Shown: positions 37,048 to 46,700 of the stretch, one piece after another | Layout of the letters: each line of letters starts with the position of its first letter | How positions within the stretch are numbered: the first letter of the stretch is position 1 | DNA from: Deltaproteobacteria bacterium | GTDB lineage: Bacteria; Desulfobacterota; Desulfomonilia; UBA1062 | DNA: 64,000 nt | Assembly: GCA_018433775.1 (NCBI GenBank) | Contig: JAHDQN010000037.1 | Span: forward strand, 85,671 to 149,670 | Direction: 5' to 3' | Notes under the pieces: model-generated | Seen by the model: only the letters and a program-made list of their open reading frames with translations | Databases searched by the model: none | What the model was told of the DNA's origin: nothing | Made by a program: the position numbers and the translations under genes

Positions 37048-37406
37048 CCCGGCGTTGAGTCTCCGGAAGCCCCCGGATCTGCCGGCGGGTTTGAGTTCAC
37101 CTGTTCTGAAGAATATATAAAGAGTAGAAGCGCCCGAGAAACTCCCCCTGCTCCAGGAAAGAGAGATTTTCCCTGAAAGATCGTCGAACGGGGAAGCCTT
37201 GCCCGGTTTTCGGGGTCATGGAACGATCACCCGGCGTCAGACCGCGAGAAGAACAGCGCATGAACGAAGACTTCCGGGAATGTGTCGTGTCTGACCCCAA
37301 GGAGGGGCGTATGCATCCGGCGCCGGAAACGGGCTGGCACGGCCCGGTTCCGGGTGGAATACAACGGGTCCCGGGCGGGAATACAAGATGAAAAGGAGGT
37401 GGCTCT
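37048..37406. other. Gap and long leader before the flavoprotein gene
   Basis: No gene with family support lies here. It includes a promoter candidate (37091-37119), a purine-rich AAGGAGGGG followed by a 26-codon frame at 37309, and a strong AAAAGGAGGTGG site just before the flavoprotein ATG. The 26-codon frame is probably meaningless. Confidence 0.45.
37091..37119 (+). promoter_or_regulatory. Candidate promoter for the flavoprotein gene
   Basis: TTGAGT (37091-37096), 17 bp and TATATA (37114-37119) form a reasonable sigma-70 promoter. Transcription would start near 37127, leaving a leader of about 280 nt. Confidence 0.4.
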
Positions 37407-39362
37407 ATGCCGTGTACGCCGTATTACCGGTTGTTCGAAGAAGGTAGGATCGGGAGCATGACGCTGAAGAACCGGATCGTCATGCCGCCCATGGCCACGA
37501 ACTATGCAGGCCCTTCGGGGGAGCCGACCGAGCGCCTGATCGGCTACTACGCGGAGCGGGCGAAAGGGGGTGCGGGCCTGATCATCGTCGAGAATGTCCA
37601 GGTGAAGTACCCCCAGGGAAAGAATGTGGCATGTCAGCTCCGGCTGGACCAGAACAAGTACGTCCCGGGTTTCCAGGAGCTGGCCGAGGCGGTGCACGCG
37701 CACCAGGCGAGGATTTTCATCCAGATCCATCACGCGGGGAGGCAGTACCACGATATCGAGGGCGAAGAGGGCGTCGATCCCTCGGGCATACCCGACGGCT
37801 TTCTCCAGCAGCCCGTGCGGGCGCTCAAGCCGGAGGAGATCCAGGACCTGGTCGAGCGCTTCTCCGAGACCGCGCTCAGGGCCAAGATGGCCGGGATGGA
37901 CGGCGTCGAGTTTCACGGTGCCCACGGGTATCTCATCAACGAGTTCATGTCCCCCCACACCAACCAGAGGGTGGACGAGTGGGGCGGGACCTTCGAGCGG
38001 CGCATGCGGTTTCCCCTGAAAATCATCGAACGCACTCGCGAGAAGGTAGGCCCTCGATTTCCCCTGTCGTTCCGGTTCAGCGCGGATGAGTTCGTGCCCG
38101 GAGGGATCACGCTGGACGACGCAAAGAAGATCGCTCTGTACCTGGAGGGTGCAGGCATCGATGTCCTGCATGTGAGCGCTGGCATCTACGAATCCATGCC
38201 GCGGATCCTCGAGCCCATGCGTTTCGAGGAGGGATGGCGGACGTACCTGGCCGCGGAAATCAAGAAGGTGGTGAAGATCCCGGTTATCACGGTCGGCCAG
38301 ATCCGGAGCCCGGAGGTTGCCGAGCGGGTTCTCGAGGAGGGCATGGCCGATTTCGTGGCCCTGGGCAGGACGCTCATCGCAGACCCTCACTGGCCCAGGA
38401 AGGTAGAGGAGGGCAGGGTACCCGAGATCAGGAAGTGCATCAGCTGCAACATCGGCTGCATCGGGGGGCACGTGTTCAACGACCTCTACATGAGGTGCAC
38501 GGTAAACCCCGTGACGGGCCACGAGCGTTTCGAGGGGTGGGTGAACCTGATACCGGCTGAAAAGAAGAAAAAGGTGATGGTGGTGGGCGCCGGCCCTGGC
38601 GGGATGGAAGCCGCGCGGGTGGCTGCCCTCAGGGGGCACGAGGTGGCCCTCTACGAAAAGGGCGGCGAGCTGGGAGGCCAGGTGCGCACGGCCGTCAAGG
38701 GACCGGGCAAGGGCAAGCTGAGCTTCATCCCCGAATATTATTCCCACGCGCTGAAGGCAGCCGGGGTCCGGATGCTGATGAACACGCCGGTGGATGCGGA
38801 CACCATCGAGAGGGAAAAGCCCGATGTGGTCATCTTCGCGACCGGCGCCGTGCCCCTTGTCCCCGACATCAAAGGCGTCGACAACTCCGGGATGGTCAGG
38901 GGAAGCTGGGACGTGCTCAACGGATCGGCGCAGGTGCCCGGCAAAAAGGTCGTGGTGGCGGGCGGCGGCCTGGTCGGGTGCGAAACAGCCCTGTTCCTGG
39001 CCGAGCAGGGGAAGGAGGTCACGATCGTGGAGATGCTGAACGATCTCGCCTCCGACATGGAGCCCATCACCCGGTACGACTTTCTGACCGAGCAGATGCC
39101 TCAGGCAGGGATAATGGCCCTTCTCGGACTGGTTATCGCGGAGATCACGGACCGGGGCGTGGTGGTGCTGGACCGCTGGGGAAACAAGTCGCTTCTCGAG
39201 GCGGACAACGTCGTGATCGCCCTGGGCGCGCGCCCGGCGGACGTCATGATGGAGGCCGCCCGTGATTGCGCCCGGGAGACGTATGTCATCGGGGACTGCA
39301 AAGAGCCCCGGAAGATCATCAACGCGACCTTCGAGGGTGCATCCATCGCCCGGATGATCTGA
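37407..39362 (+). CDS. Fe-S/FMN/FAD oxidoreductase of the old-yellow-enzyme/2,4-dienoyl-CoA reductase family
   Basis: The 651-residue protein has an N-terminal FMN TIM barrel (LKNRIVMPPMATNYA; FHGAHGYLINEFMSPHTN). A [4Fe-4S] motif follows at about residues 346-366 (C-x2-C-x3-C-x12-C). The C-terminal FAD/NAD(P) module has GAGPGGMEAARVAALRG near residue 394 and GGGLVGCETALFLAEQG near 520. This is the architecture of 2,4-dienoyl-CoA reductase FadH and of anaerobic enoate or steroid/bile-acid reductases. It reduces an activated C=C bond with NAD(P)H; the substrate is not deducible. It is probably monocistronic. Confidence 0.92.
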   Translation: MPCTPYYRLFEEGRIGSMTLKNRIVMPPMATNYAGPSGEPTERLIGYYAERAKGGAGLIIVENVQVKYPQGKNVACQLRLDQNKYVPGFQELAEAVHAHQARIFIQIHHAGRQYHDIEGEEGVDPSGIPDGFLQQPVRALKPEEIQDLVERFSETALRAKMAGMDGVEFHGAHGYLINEFMSPHTNQRVDEWGGTFERRMRFPLKIIERTREKVGPRFPLSFRFSADEFVPGGITLDDAKKIALYLEGAGIDVLHVSAGIYESMPRILEPMRFEEGWRTYLAAEIKKVVKIPVITVGQIRSPEVAERVLEEGMADFVALGRTLIADPHWPRKVEEGRVPEIRKCISCNIGCIGGHVFNDLYMRCTVNPVTGHERFEGWVNLIPAEKKKKVMVVGAGPGGMEAARVAALRGHEVALYEKGGELGGQVRTAVKGPGKGKLSFIPEYYSHALKAAGVRMLMNTPVDADTIEREKPDVVIFATGAVPLVPDIKGVDNSGMVRGSWDVLNGSAQVPGKKVVVAGGGLVGCETALFLAEQGKEVTIVEMLNDLASDMEPITRYDFLTEQMPQAGIMALLGLVIAEITDRGVVVLDRWGNKSLLEADNVVIALGARPADVMMEAARDCARETYVIGDCKEPRKIINATFEGASIARMI

Positions 39363-39653
39363 CAGCGCTCTGCCGCAGCAGATAACAGTATTCCGGACGG
39401 AAGATGATCCGGTCCGCATGAGGCGGCGTGTGTATCGTTGTTGTCATCTGTTTTCTTTTATCGTTTTGCAGTACACGATAAAGGAGATGGACTCGTTGAA
39501 CGTGAATAATGGCCCGGCACTTGTAGCCACAAACCGCCGGCCGGAGAACGTGAACGAGATATTATCCATATCTCCTGTCGGTGTGTCGTTTAGCGTGCTG
39601 CTGATCATGATCCTTGAATCGGAAAACACGGGAACAATAGGTGAAATCATACC
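39363..39653. other. Gap, possibly holding a small frame
   Basis: AT-richer than its surroundings. A plus-strand frame (39487-39657; MDSLNVNNGPALV... to GTIGEIIP) begins directly after AAAGGAG, with a hydrophobic segment near its end, but it has no family resemblance and an unsuitable ribosome-site spacing. I do not call it as a gene. No terminator was recognised. Confidence 0.35.
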
Positions 39654-40040
39654 CTAACGTGCTCTGTTTGATATGCTCATTCGTCCAGCCCATATGAACG
39701 CAATGGCGAACAGCAGGTGAACGAGAGCGAATACCTTTGTCAACTGCCGCGCGCCGCTGAGCAGGCCCCATACATCCAAGGCAGCTATGGCGGTAAATCC
39801 GACAATATTGCCAAGAATAATAGAGTTCCGTGCTGCAGAGGGCTCTGCATTACGGGCCGTCCAGTCAAGAACTGCAATCCCCAGGAAGGGGCTTCCAAAA
39901 ATCCGCAGATAGGCTATCAGGGCGTCAGAGGCATCGGGGGGGACTGCTCCCCTGCCAATGGTCAGCGGTGCAAAGATAAAGCCCAGCCCCACGAGGGCCG
40001 TATAGATCGAGGCGATGCCGAGCAGGACACTGAGTTTCAT
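39654..40040 (-). CDS. Small four-helix membrane protein
   Basis: The 128-residue protein has four hydrophobic segments (residues about 4-27, 40-60, 72-92 and 103-122). It shows LSVLLGIASIYTALVGLGFIF at the start and LRIFGSPFLGIAVLDW in the middle, a pattern seen in small DUF4345-like membrane proteins. The function is unknown. Its ribosome binding site (AAGGGGG) lies in a short hairpin with the sequence next to the ATG. It begins a patch of accessory-looking genes with looser spacing than the rest of the window. Confidence 0.65.
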   Translation of the reverse strand: MKLSVLLGIASIYTALVGLGFIFAPLTIGRGAVPPDASDALIAYLRIFGSPFLGIAVLDWTARNAEPSAARNSIILGNIVGFTAIAALDVWGLLSGARQLTKVFALVHLLFAIAFIWAGRMSISNRAR

Positions 40041-40042
40041 CG

Positions 40043-40059
40043 AAAAGGGCCCCCTTTTT
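40043..40059 (-). promoter_or_regulatory. Hairpin masking a ribosome binding site
   Basis: On the minus strand, AAAAGGG and CCCTTTT can pair within a run of 5 A/T and 3-5 G/C pairs directly before the ATG at 40040. The purine-rich Shine-Dalgarno sequence would be in the stem. It may weaken or control translation; as DNA it could also read as a terminator on the plus strand, which ends in five Ts. Confidence 0.35.
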
Positions 40060-40198
40060 CTAAGTAAACGAATATTCCTGAAACACCTTCAGGCCACGGT
40101 GATCGGCGGATACCAGGGGTTGAGCCGCGCGGCCGCGCCGCGCTCGAACCCTTTGCCGGGCCTCTCTTTGGCAACCTCTCTATCAGCCGATGTGTCGT

Positions 40199-40558
40199 CT
40201 AGGTCTCCGGAAGAGGCAAGTGGTGCAGCCGGAGAAACGACAGCTTGTCCCAGTAGCCTCTCTGGAACACGATCTTGTCCCCGATCACATGAAAGAAGCC
40301 GCAGCCTCGAAGACCGGTGGGATCACGCCACTCCAGGATGGCCCATTCACCGTCTTCAAAAATGTTTTCGACAATGCATACCATGTCCGCGAGCTCAAAA
40401 CCGGACCGGAACATGACCCGTATGGCTTCTCGCCCCTCAACCGGGGCCTCCGCAACCTGATGATTGACAGCATCCCGGCTATAGAACCCGGCCAGCGAGT
40501 CAGCATCAGCTCTATTGAAGGCTTCCACCCATGCCTGAACAACCTGTCGAGGTCTCAT
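40199..40558 (-). CDS. SnoaL-like (NTF2-fold) protein
   Basis: The 119-residue protein matches the SnoaL/ketosteroid-isomerase-like cone fold: VQAWVEAFNRADADSLAGFY at the start, AVNHQVAEAPVEGREAIRVMF and EWRDPTGLRGCGFFHVIGDKI in the second half. Such proteins are isomerases, cyclases or plain binding domains; the substrate is unknown. It stands alone, 158 bp from the membrane-protein gene on one side and about 130 bp from the RibD_C-like gene on the other, all on the minus strand. Confidence 0.78.
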   Translation of the reverse strand: MRPRQVVQAWVEAFNRADADSLAGFYSRDAVNHQVAEAPVEGREAIRVMFRSGFELADMVCIVENIFEDGEWAILEWRDPTGLRGCGFFHVIGDKIVFQRGYWDKLSFLRLHHLPLPET

Positions 40559-40693
40559 GTCTTATCCAATGCATTGCCCGCCGGACAGCCGGCATCAGCG
40601 GCGGGGGAGACGGCCCGCGCCGGTCCGGATGGGCTTGCTCAGGCACGTCAGCTCGGCAGCGGCTGATCGGACGCCCGGAGCGATGCCTGCATC

Positions 40694-41251
40694 TCATTGC
40701 GCAGAGGGCACCGCATATCGCACCTCGGCAAACGCCTCTCCATAAGCCCTAACCGATAAGAGCCGAAGCGGCGGGTGTATTATCTCACGCGGGAACAGGG
40801 GAATACCTTGCCCCAGGGTGACGGATGTGATCTGGACAATCAATTCATCGAGCAGGCCGGCATCGTAGAACCGGCCGGCCAGTTCGCCGCCCCCGACTAT
40901 CCAGATGTTTTTTCCGTTCGCGGCTTCGATCATCTGTTGATGGAAGCGCCGCACGTCCCCGCTGACGAATCGCACATCCGCTCCGGGCAATGCGACGAGT
41001 GCGCGGGAGGTGAAAACCCACGCAGGCTGGCCATACGGCCACGGCTTCTCTTCGTCAGTGCCCGGTCGTATCTGATTGCGGACGATCCATTCATAGGTCG
41101 AGGAGCCCATGGCGATGGCGCCGACATCTCGAATGAAGGAGGGATAGCTCGTGCCTTCAACGTCTCCGAACTGAAGCAGCCAATCGAGTGAATGGTCAGG
41201 GGCGGCGATGAAGCCGTCCAGGCTGGAGGCGGCGTAGTACTGTGTCTTCAT
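40694..41251 (-). CDS. RibD C-terminal/dihydrofolate-reductase-like protein
   Basis: The 185-residue protein begins MKTQYYAASSLDGFIA and has AIAMGSSTYEWI, IWIVGGGELAGRFYDAGLLDEL and VTLGQGIPLFP. These mark the RibD_C (DHFR-fold) family of NADPH-dependent reductases, often of unknown substrate and found in mobile or accessory regions. The start at 41251 is inferred from the conserved N-terminus; there is no clear ribosome site before it. A longer in-frame start at 41314 is unlikely. Confidence 0.82.
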   Translation of the reverse strand: MKTQYYAASSLDGFIAAPDHSLDWLLQFGDVEGTSYPSFIRDVGAIAMGSSTYEWIVRNQIRPGTDEEKPWPYGQPAWVFTSRALVALPGADVRFVSGDVRRFHQQMIEAANGKNIWIVGGGELAGRFYDAGLLDELIVQITSVTLGQGIPLFPREIIHPPLRLLSVRAYGEAFAEVRYAVPSAQ

Positions 41252-41410
41252 ACCGGTTATAATAGAGAGGCAGTCCGGCTTTACCAGCCTTTCATGAAGA
41301 AAGGCGGCCAACATCCTCTTTAATCATGCAACCCGCAAAAGGAAAAGCCGCGACACCCAGAAAGCGAATGCAACTGGGACGATAAACATCTATTGTATGG
41401 AGGCAATACC

Positions 41411-41704
41411 ATGTACAGCAAGCAATCTGCAGGTATCTTCAGGCCACGCTTATTGCTTTCCCTCCTTGCCCTTCTCGTGAGCTGTGGCGATGACAATGAT
41501 AGCGATGGCAGCGGTCCATCCCTTTCTTCCGGCAAAGCGATCACTGAGTTCAGCTTCACTTCCGCTGAGAATCCGCAGATGGGTAGCGGACCTCACGAGG
41601 GAGATAGACGAGGCGGAGGGCACGATCACGCTGGCAGGGCCTCTGGTTTGCCGATCACAGTAATGCCGGATGCCGTGAGCCCGTCTTCAATCCGATGCTG
41701 CTGA
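41411..41704 (+). pseudogene. Frameshifted lipoprotein with DUF5018-like start
   Basis: An ATG with GGAGG seven bases upstream begins a lipoprotein: MYSKQ start, hydrophobic core and lipobox LVSC, then a Ser/Asp-rich linker and KAITEFSFTSAENP. This last part is like the first strand of DUF5018-type Ig-like repeats. The matching continuation (REIDEAEGTITL) lies in a different frame from about 41585 and stops at 41661. The gene is therefore frameshifted and truncated; the frame-A tail to 41704 is noise. A sequencing error is possible but the second frame also ends early. Confidence 0.65.
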
Positions 41705-41919
41705 AGCCATCAGGTGATACCCTTTAAGCAGGCTTTCCATGAACAAAGCCTGCTGCATTCCTCCGGTCTTCACGAGTATTTTCCCATGATATCAAAAATA
41801 CTCCGGAGCTTGTAAATACCAGGCAAGAAATCGGAAGCAGGTAAGGACCCTTGCGCCGTTGTCATCGGCCGAACTATGTGATAGGCAACACATACTCTTA
41901 TAACTTCCAGGAGATGGAA

Positions 41920-42771
41920 ATGGCAGACAATCAGAGCGGCAAACCGGTACAAATACAGGACGATCAGCAGAAGAAACTGCAGAAGCAGCTTTCACGGATC
42001 AAACATACCGTGATGGTCATGAGCGGCAAGGGCGGGGTGGGCAAGTCCACGGTGACCGCGAACCTGGCCGTCAGCCTGGCCCGTGAGGGCTACCGGGTGG
42101 GCGTGCTCGACGGCGACATTCACGGGCCCGACATCCCCAAGGTTCTGGGCGTGGAAAACATGAGGCTCATGGGCGACGAAGAGGGCAATATCCTGCCCGT
42201 AGAGGCCCTCGGGGGCATCAAGGTGGTCTCGGTTGGATACCTGCTGGACAATCCGGATACGCCGGTGATCTGGCGCGGCCCCATGAAGCATACGGTGATG
42301 AGGCAGTTTCTGAAGGACGTGAACTGGGGCGACCTCGATTTCCTCGTGGTGGACCTGCCCCCGGGCACGGGCGACGAGCCGCTTTCCATAGCCCAGCTCA
42401 CCAAGGGCGTCGAGGGAGTGGAGACGCCCTGCGCAGTGATCGTCACCACCCCGCAGGACGTGGCGCTTCTGGACTCGCGCAAGAGCGTGGAGTTCGCCAG
42501 GGCCCTCGAGCTCAAACCGCTCGGCATCATCGAGAACATGAGCGGATTTGCGTGCCCGCACTGCGGCGAGAGCATCGACCTCTTCAAGACCGGCGGCGGC
42601 AGGAAGGCATCGGAAGACCTGGGAGTGCCGTTCCTGGGCGCGGTCCCCATCGATCCGGGGATCGTCCGCGACACCGATGAGGGCAGGCCGTTCGTGGCGT
42701 CGTCGGGCGCTACGGATGCGGGCAAGGCGTTTGAGAAGATCGTCTCGAAAATACTCGAGCAGATCGCTTAA
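41920..42771 (+). CDS. mrp: Mrp/NBP35-family Fe-S cluster carrier ATPase
   Basis: The 283-residue P-loop protein has the deviant Walker [17 protein letters not shown] near residue 36, [25 protein letters not shown] and the C-terminal CPHCG pair that holds the bridging Fe-S cluster between two subunits. It inserts or carries [4Fe-4S] clusters for other proteins. The start is ATG 41920, with AGGAG six bases upstream; ATG 41914 has the site too close. DUF89 begins 10 bp after its stop. Confidence 0.93.
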   Translation: MADNQSGKPVQIQDDQQKKLQKQLSRIKHTVMVMSGKGGVGKSTVTANLAVSLAREGYRVGVLDGDIHGPDIPKVLGVENMRLMGDEEGNILPVEALGGIKVVSVGYLLDNPDTPVIWRGPMKHTVMRQFLKDVNWGDLDFLVVDLPPGTGDEPLSIAQLTKGVEGVETPCAVIVTTPQDVALLDSRKSVEFARALELKPLGIIENMSGFACPHCGESIDLFKTGGGRKASEDLGVPFLGAVPIDPGIVRDTDEGRPFVASSGATDAGKAFEKIVSKILEQIA

Positions 42772-42781
42772 CGTTTCAAGG

Positions 42782-43636
42782 ATGCGCACCCAGGTCGAAT
42801 GCATGGCCTGCCTGGTAAAGCAGGCGGCCGGGCTGGCTCGGGAGTTTCTCGCCCCGCACCTGCGGGAGCCTTTCATGCGCCGGGTTCTCGAAGGCATGGC
42901 CCGGTTCGACTGTGACGCTCCGCCGCCCCTCTTCACCCGGGAGATCTACCGGATCATCAGGGACCTGGACGGCAAGGGGGATCCCTACGAAGAGCGGAAG
43001 AGGCACTTCAACGGGCAGGCCCTGTCCCTGGAGCCGAGGCTGAGACAAATCATCACATCCAGGCCCGATACGCTGGAGACCGCTTTGCGCATGGCGGTTG
43101 CCGGCAACATCATCGATTTCGGGGTCGGCGCGCACGGTGGCGCGGAAATCGCGGTTCAAGACACGATCATGCGCGCCCTGGACTCACCGTTCGCCGTCAA
43201 CGACATCCCGGAGCTCGTCGCTCGGCTCGGAAAGGCGGAGTGCATCCTCTACGTGGCCGACAATGCGGGCGAGATCGTTCTTGACCGGATATTCATCGAG
43301 CACATCGGGCCGGACAAGGTCACCTGCGCGGTCAGGTCGGCTCCCGTCATCAACGACGCCACCCTGTCAGACGCGGCACAGGCCGGGCTCGACAGAGTGT
43401 GCCGGGTCATCCCGAGCGGCTCCGAGGCCCCGGGAACGCCGCTTTCCTCGTGCAGCGGGGAATTCATGGAGTGCTTCGCGGCTGCGGACCTGGTTATCTC
43501 CAAGGGGCAGGGCAACTTCGAAACCCTCGATGCACCCGGCAGGGAGGTTTTCCACCTCTTCATGGTCAAGTGCCCGATCGTCTCACAGGAGGTGGGCGCG
43601 CCCATGGGGAGCTTCATGGCCATGAAACGGGGCTGA
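42782..43636 (+). CDS. DUF89-family metal-dependent phosphatase-like protein
   Basis: The 284-residue protein shows the DUF89/ARMT1 signatures: N-terminal ECMACLVKQ (C7, C10), DNAGEIVLDR near residue 160 for the metal site and DLVISKGQGNFETL near residue 240. Characterised members hydrolyse sugar phosphates or related damaged metabolites using Mn or Ni. It is 10 bp after mrp and about 100 bp before the GH13-type gene, so a role in carbohydrate repair is plausible but inferred. Confidence 0.85.
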   Translation: MRTQVECMACLVKQAAGLAREFLAPHLREPFMRRVLEGMARFDCDAPPPLFTREIYRIIRDLDGKGDPYEERKRHFNGQALSLEPRLRQIITSRPDTLETALRMAVAGNIIDFGVGAHGGAEIAVQDTIMRALDSPFAVNDIPELVARLGKAECILYVADNAGEIVLDRIFIEHIGPDKVTCAVRSAPVINDATLSDAAQAGLDRVCRVIPSGSEAPGTPLSSCSGEFMECFAAADLVISKGQGNFETLDAPGREVFHLFMVKCPIVSQEVGAPMGSFMAMKRG

Positions 43637-43681
43637 TGCTGCCTGACGGTCAACACTCCTGTTTTATCCGATCTTTATGCC

Positions 43682-43710
43682 TTGACTGTGGAGATTCTTT
43701 CTCCTAGATT
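43682..43710 (+). promoter_or_regulatory. Candidate promoter with internal dyad for the GH13-type gene
   Basis: TTGACT (43682-43687), 17 bp and TAGATT (43705-43710) precede the GTG start at 43734. The spacer contains the inverted repeat GGAGA-TTCTT-TCTCC (43690-43704), which could be an operator. Confidence 0.35.
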
Positions 43711-43733
43711 CTACTCTATTGTCATAGGCGGTT

Positions 43734-46700
43734 GTGACCACACCGACGATGCGGGACAGCGGGCTTGAAAATGAGCGATGGTTTCGTGGTGATCACCAAT
43801 TCCTTTACGAGAGAGTAGAGTGCATGTTTGAATTCCACATTTCCAGGCAGGTAAGAGACAAGTACCAGTTCGAGGAAGCCCTTTTCTCCATCACCGGCAA
43901 CGTCATCCTGGCGGATTTCTTCATGGCGCGCAGGTTCGCAGACAAGATGAACCAGGTCCGCCAGGCCGCGCTCTATCCCGAGCGCTCGGTCACGGCGAGC
44001 GACATCTACGCCATGGGCCTTCTCGACGAGATCCTCCACTACATGGTGGAGCTCTACCGCCGGAATATCAAGCCCTCCATCATGGCAGATGCCTACGCCT
44101 GGGCGCAGGAGAACGTTGGCGAGGTGGACCCCACCCTGCAGAAGTTCGTGGGCCAGTTCCCCCCGGTCGCGGTCTACCAGGGGAAGATCCCGGAAACGAT
44201 CTACCTGAGAGATCGGACCGCGGGCATCGAGAACACGCACATCTCCCTGGAAGAGATGATCCTGCTCTTTCTCGCCAACGAAAACCCGGCGTTCTCGCGC
44301 TACATCGAGCTCTTCGACGACACCCGGCTGGAAGAGCAGAGCCGGTACACGGATATCCTGAGATCGCTGGAGGATTTCTTCGCCTCACAGCCGGCGTTCG
44401 GCCCTCAGGGCCAGACCCTGCTCGATCTTCTGCGCGCGCCCGCCAAGGCCTCTCCCGATTCGCTCTACGGCCAGCTCGAATACATCCGGACCCACTGGGG
44501 GTACCTGCTCAAAGACCTCCTGCTGCGCATCCTCAAGGGCTTGGATTTCTATCGCGAGGAGCACAAGGCGCGGTATTTCGGCCCGGGTCCTTCCCTGGTC
44601 CCCCTCTTCGGCGGCCGCGACCTCGGAGAGATCGAGCGCTTCAGCGCCGACCTCGACTGGATGCCGCACCTTGTCCTCATCGCCAAGAGCACCTATGTGT
44701 GGCTCTATCAGCTCTCCCGGAAGTACGGCCGCACCATCTCCCGGCTCGACGAGATCCCGGACGAGGAGCTCGAGCAGCTCGCCCGGTGGGGAATCACCGG
44801 GCTGTGGCTCATCGGCGTCTGGGAGCGGAGCCCAGCCTCCCGGAGGATCAAGCAGATCACCGGAAACCCCGAGGCGGCCGCCTCGGCCTACTCCATCTAC
44901 GACTACACCATCGCCGGGGAGCTGGGGGGCAAACCCGCGTTCGACAACCTGAAGAATCGCGCCATGCGCTACGGGATCCGGATGGCGACCGACATGGTTC
45001 CCAACCACATGGGCATCTACTCCAAGTGGGTGATAGAGCATCCCGAATGGTTCATCCAGCTCGGGCACAGCCCGTTTCCCTCCTACCGGTTCACCGGCGA
45101 AAACCTCTCGGAGGACGACCGCGTGGTGCTCCAGATCGAGGACGGCTACTGGACCCGCACGGACGCCGCGGTGGTGTTCAAGCGCTACGACAGCCACACC
45201 GGCGACACCCGCTACATCTATCACGGAAACGACGGCACGAGCACGCCCTGGAACGACACGGCCCAGCTCGACTTCATCAGGGCGGAGGTCAGGGAGGCGG
45301 TCATCCAGAAGACCATCGAGGTGGCGAGGGAGTTTCCGGTCATCCGGTTCGACGCGGCCATGACGCTCGCCAAGCGCCACTTCCAGAGGCTCTGGTACCC
45401 GCTGCCCGGATACGGCGGCGACATCCCCTCGCGCTCGGCCCACAGCGTGTCTCAGGAGGAGTTCGACGCCCTGTTTCCCGAGGAGTTCTGGCGGGAGCTG
45501 GTCGACCGGGTGGCCGTGGAGGCACCCAACACCCTGCTGCTGGCCGAGGCGTTCTGGCTCATGGAGGGCTACTTCGTCAGGAGCTTAGGCATGCACCGCG
45601 TCTACAACAGCGCGTTCATGAACATGCTCAAGGCAGAGGAAAACAGCAAGTACCGCGATGTGATGAAAAACGTGCTCCGCTTCAACCCCGAGATCCTCAA
45701 ACGCTTCGTCAACTTCATGAACAACCCGGACGAGGAGCCTGCCGTGGCGCAGTTCGGCAAGGGCGACAAGTACTTCGGGGTGGCCACCCTGATGGTGACC
45801 CTGCCCGGGCTGCCCATGTTCGGCCACGGCCAGATCGAGGGCTTCGGCGAGAAGTACGGCATGGAATACCGCCGCTCCTACTGGGACGAGGGCGTGGACG
45901 AGCACCTGGTGGCGCGCCACGAGCGCGAAATCTTCCCGCTGCTCGGCAAGCGCTATCTCTTCAGCGAGATCGACGACTTCGCGCTCTTCGACGTGGTGAC
46001 CGGAGAAGGGCACGTGAACGAGGACGTGTTCGCCTACTCCAACATGGCAGGCGGCGAGCGCGCCTTGGTGGTCTACAACAACCGCTACTCCGAGGCCCGG
46101 GGTTGGGTCAGGCGCTCGGTGGGCATGAGCGAGGACATGGGCGATGGGAAGAGGCGGCTCGTGCACAAGACCCTGGGAGAGGCGCTCAGGCTTTCCGACG
46201 ACGAGGCTCTCTACTATGTGCTGGAGGATTTCCGCGAGGGATTGCAGTACCTGAGGTCCGGGCGGTCCCTGTGCGCCGAGGGCCTCCTCGTGCACCTTGG
46301 CGCCTTCAAGTCCAACGTGTTCATGGGCTTCCGCGAGATGCGCGACTTCGACGGCCAGGTGAAGCGGCTGCACGACTACCTGGGCGGCAGGGGTGTCCCG
46401 GACGTCGCCTCCGAGCTCCAGGAGCTCTATCTGAAACCCATCCTCGATCCCTTCCGGACGCTCGTGAACCCGTCCTTCCTCTTCCAGACCGTGCAGGAGG
46501 GCGTACACCTGGGCGACGTGACCGACCCGTTCCTGCAGGCCCTGGCCGGGTTCCTCAGGGAGGCGCGGGTCTACCTCTATGCGTGGCGCGAGGAGGCGGA
46601 CCTCGTGGAGGTCATGGACCCGGTGCACTCCCTGCTCAAATCCCTGCTCAACATCCGTCTGCTCCGCGCCAGAACGGGCAGGGGATTGAAGGCCCCGCTC

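Noticed and set aside
37227..39419. A 730-codon open frame on the strand opposite the Fe-S flavoprotein
   Set aside because: It is a shadow of high-GC third-position coding on the plus strand; the product is His/Asp/Leu-rich without domains, and the plus-strand protein has clear motifs.
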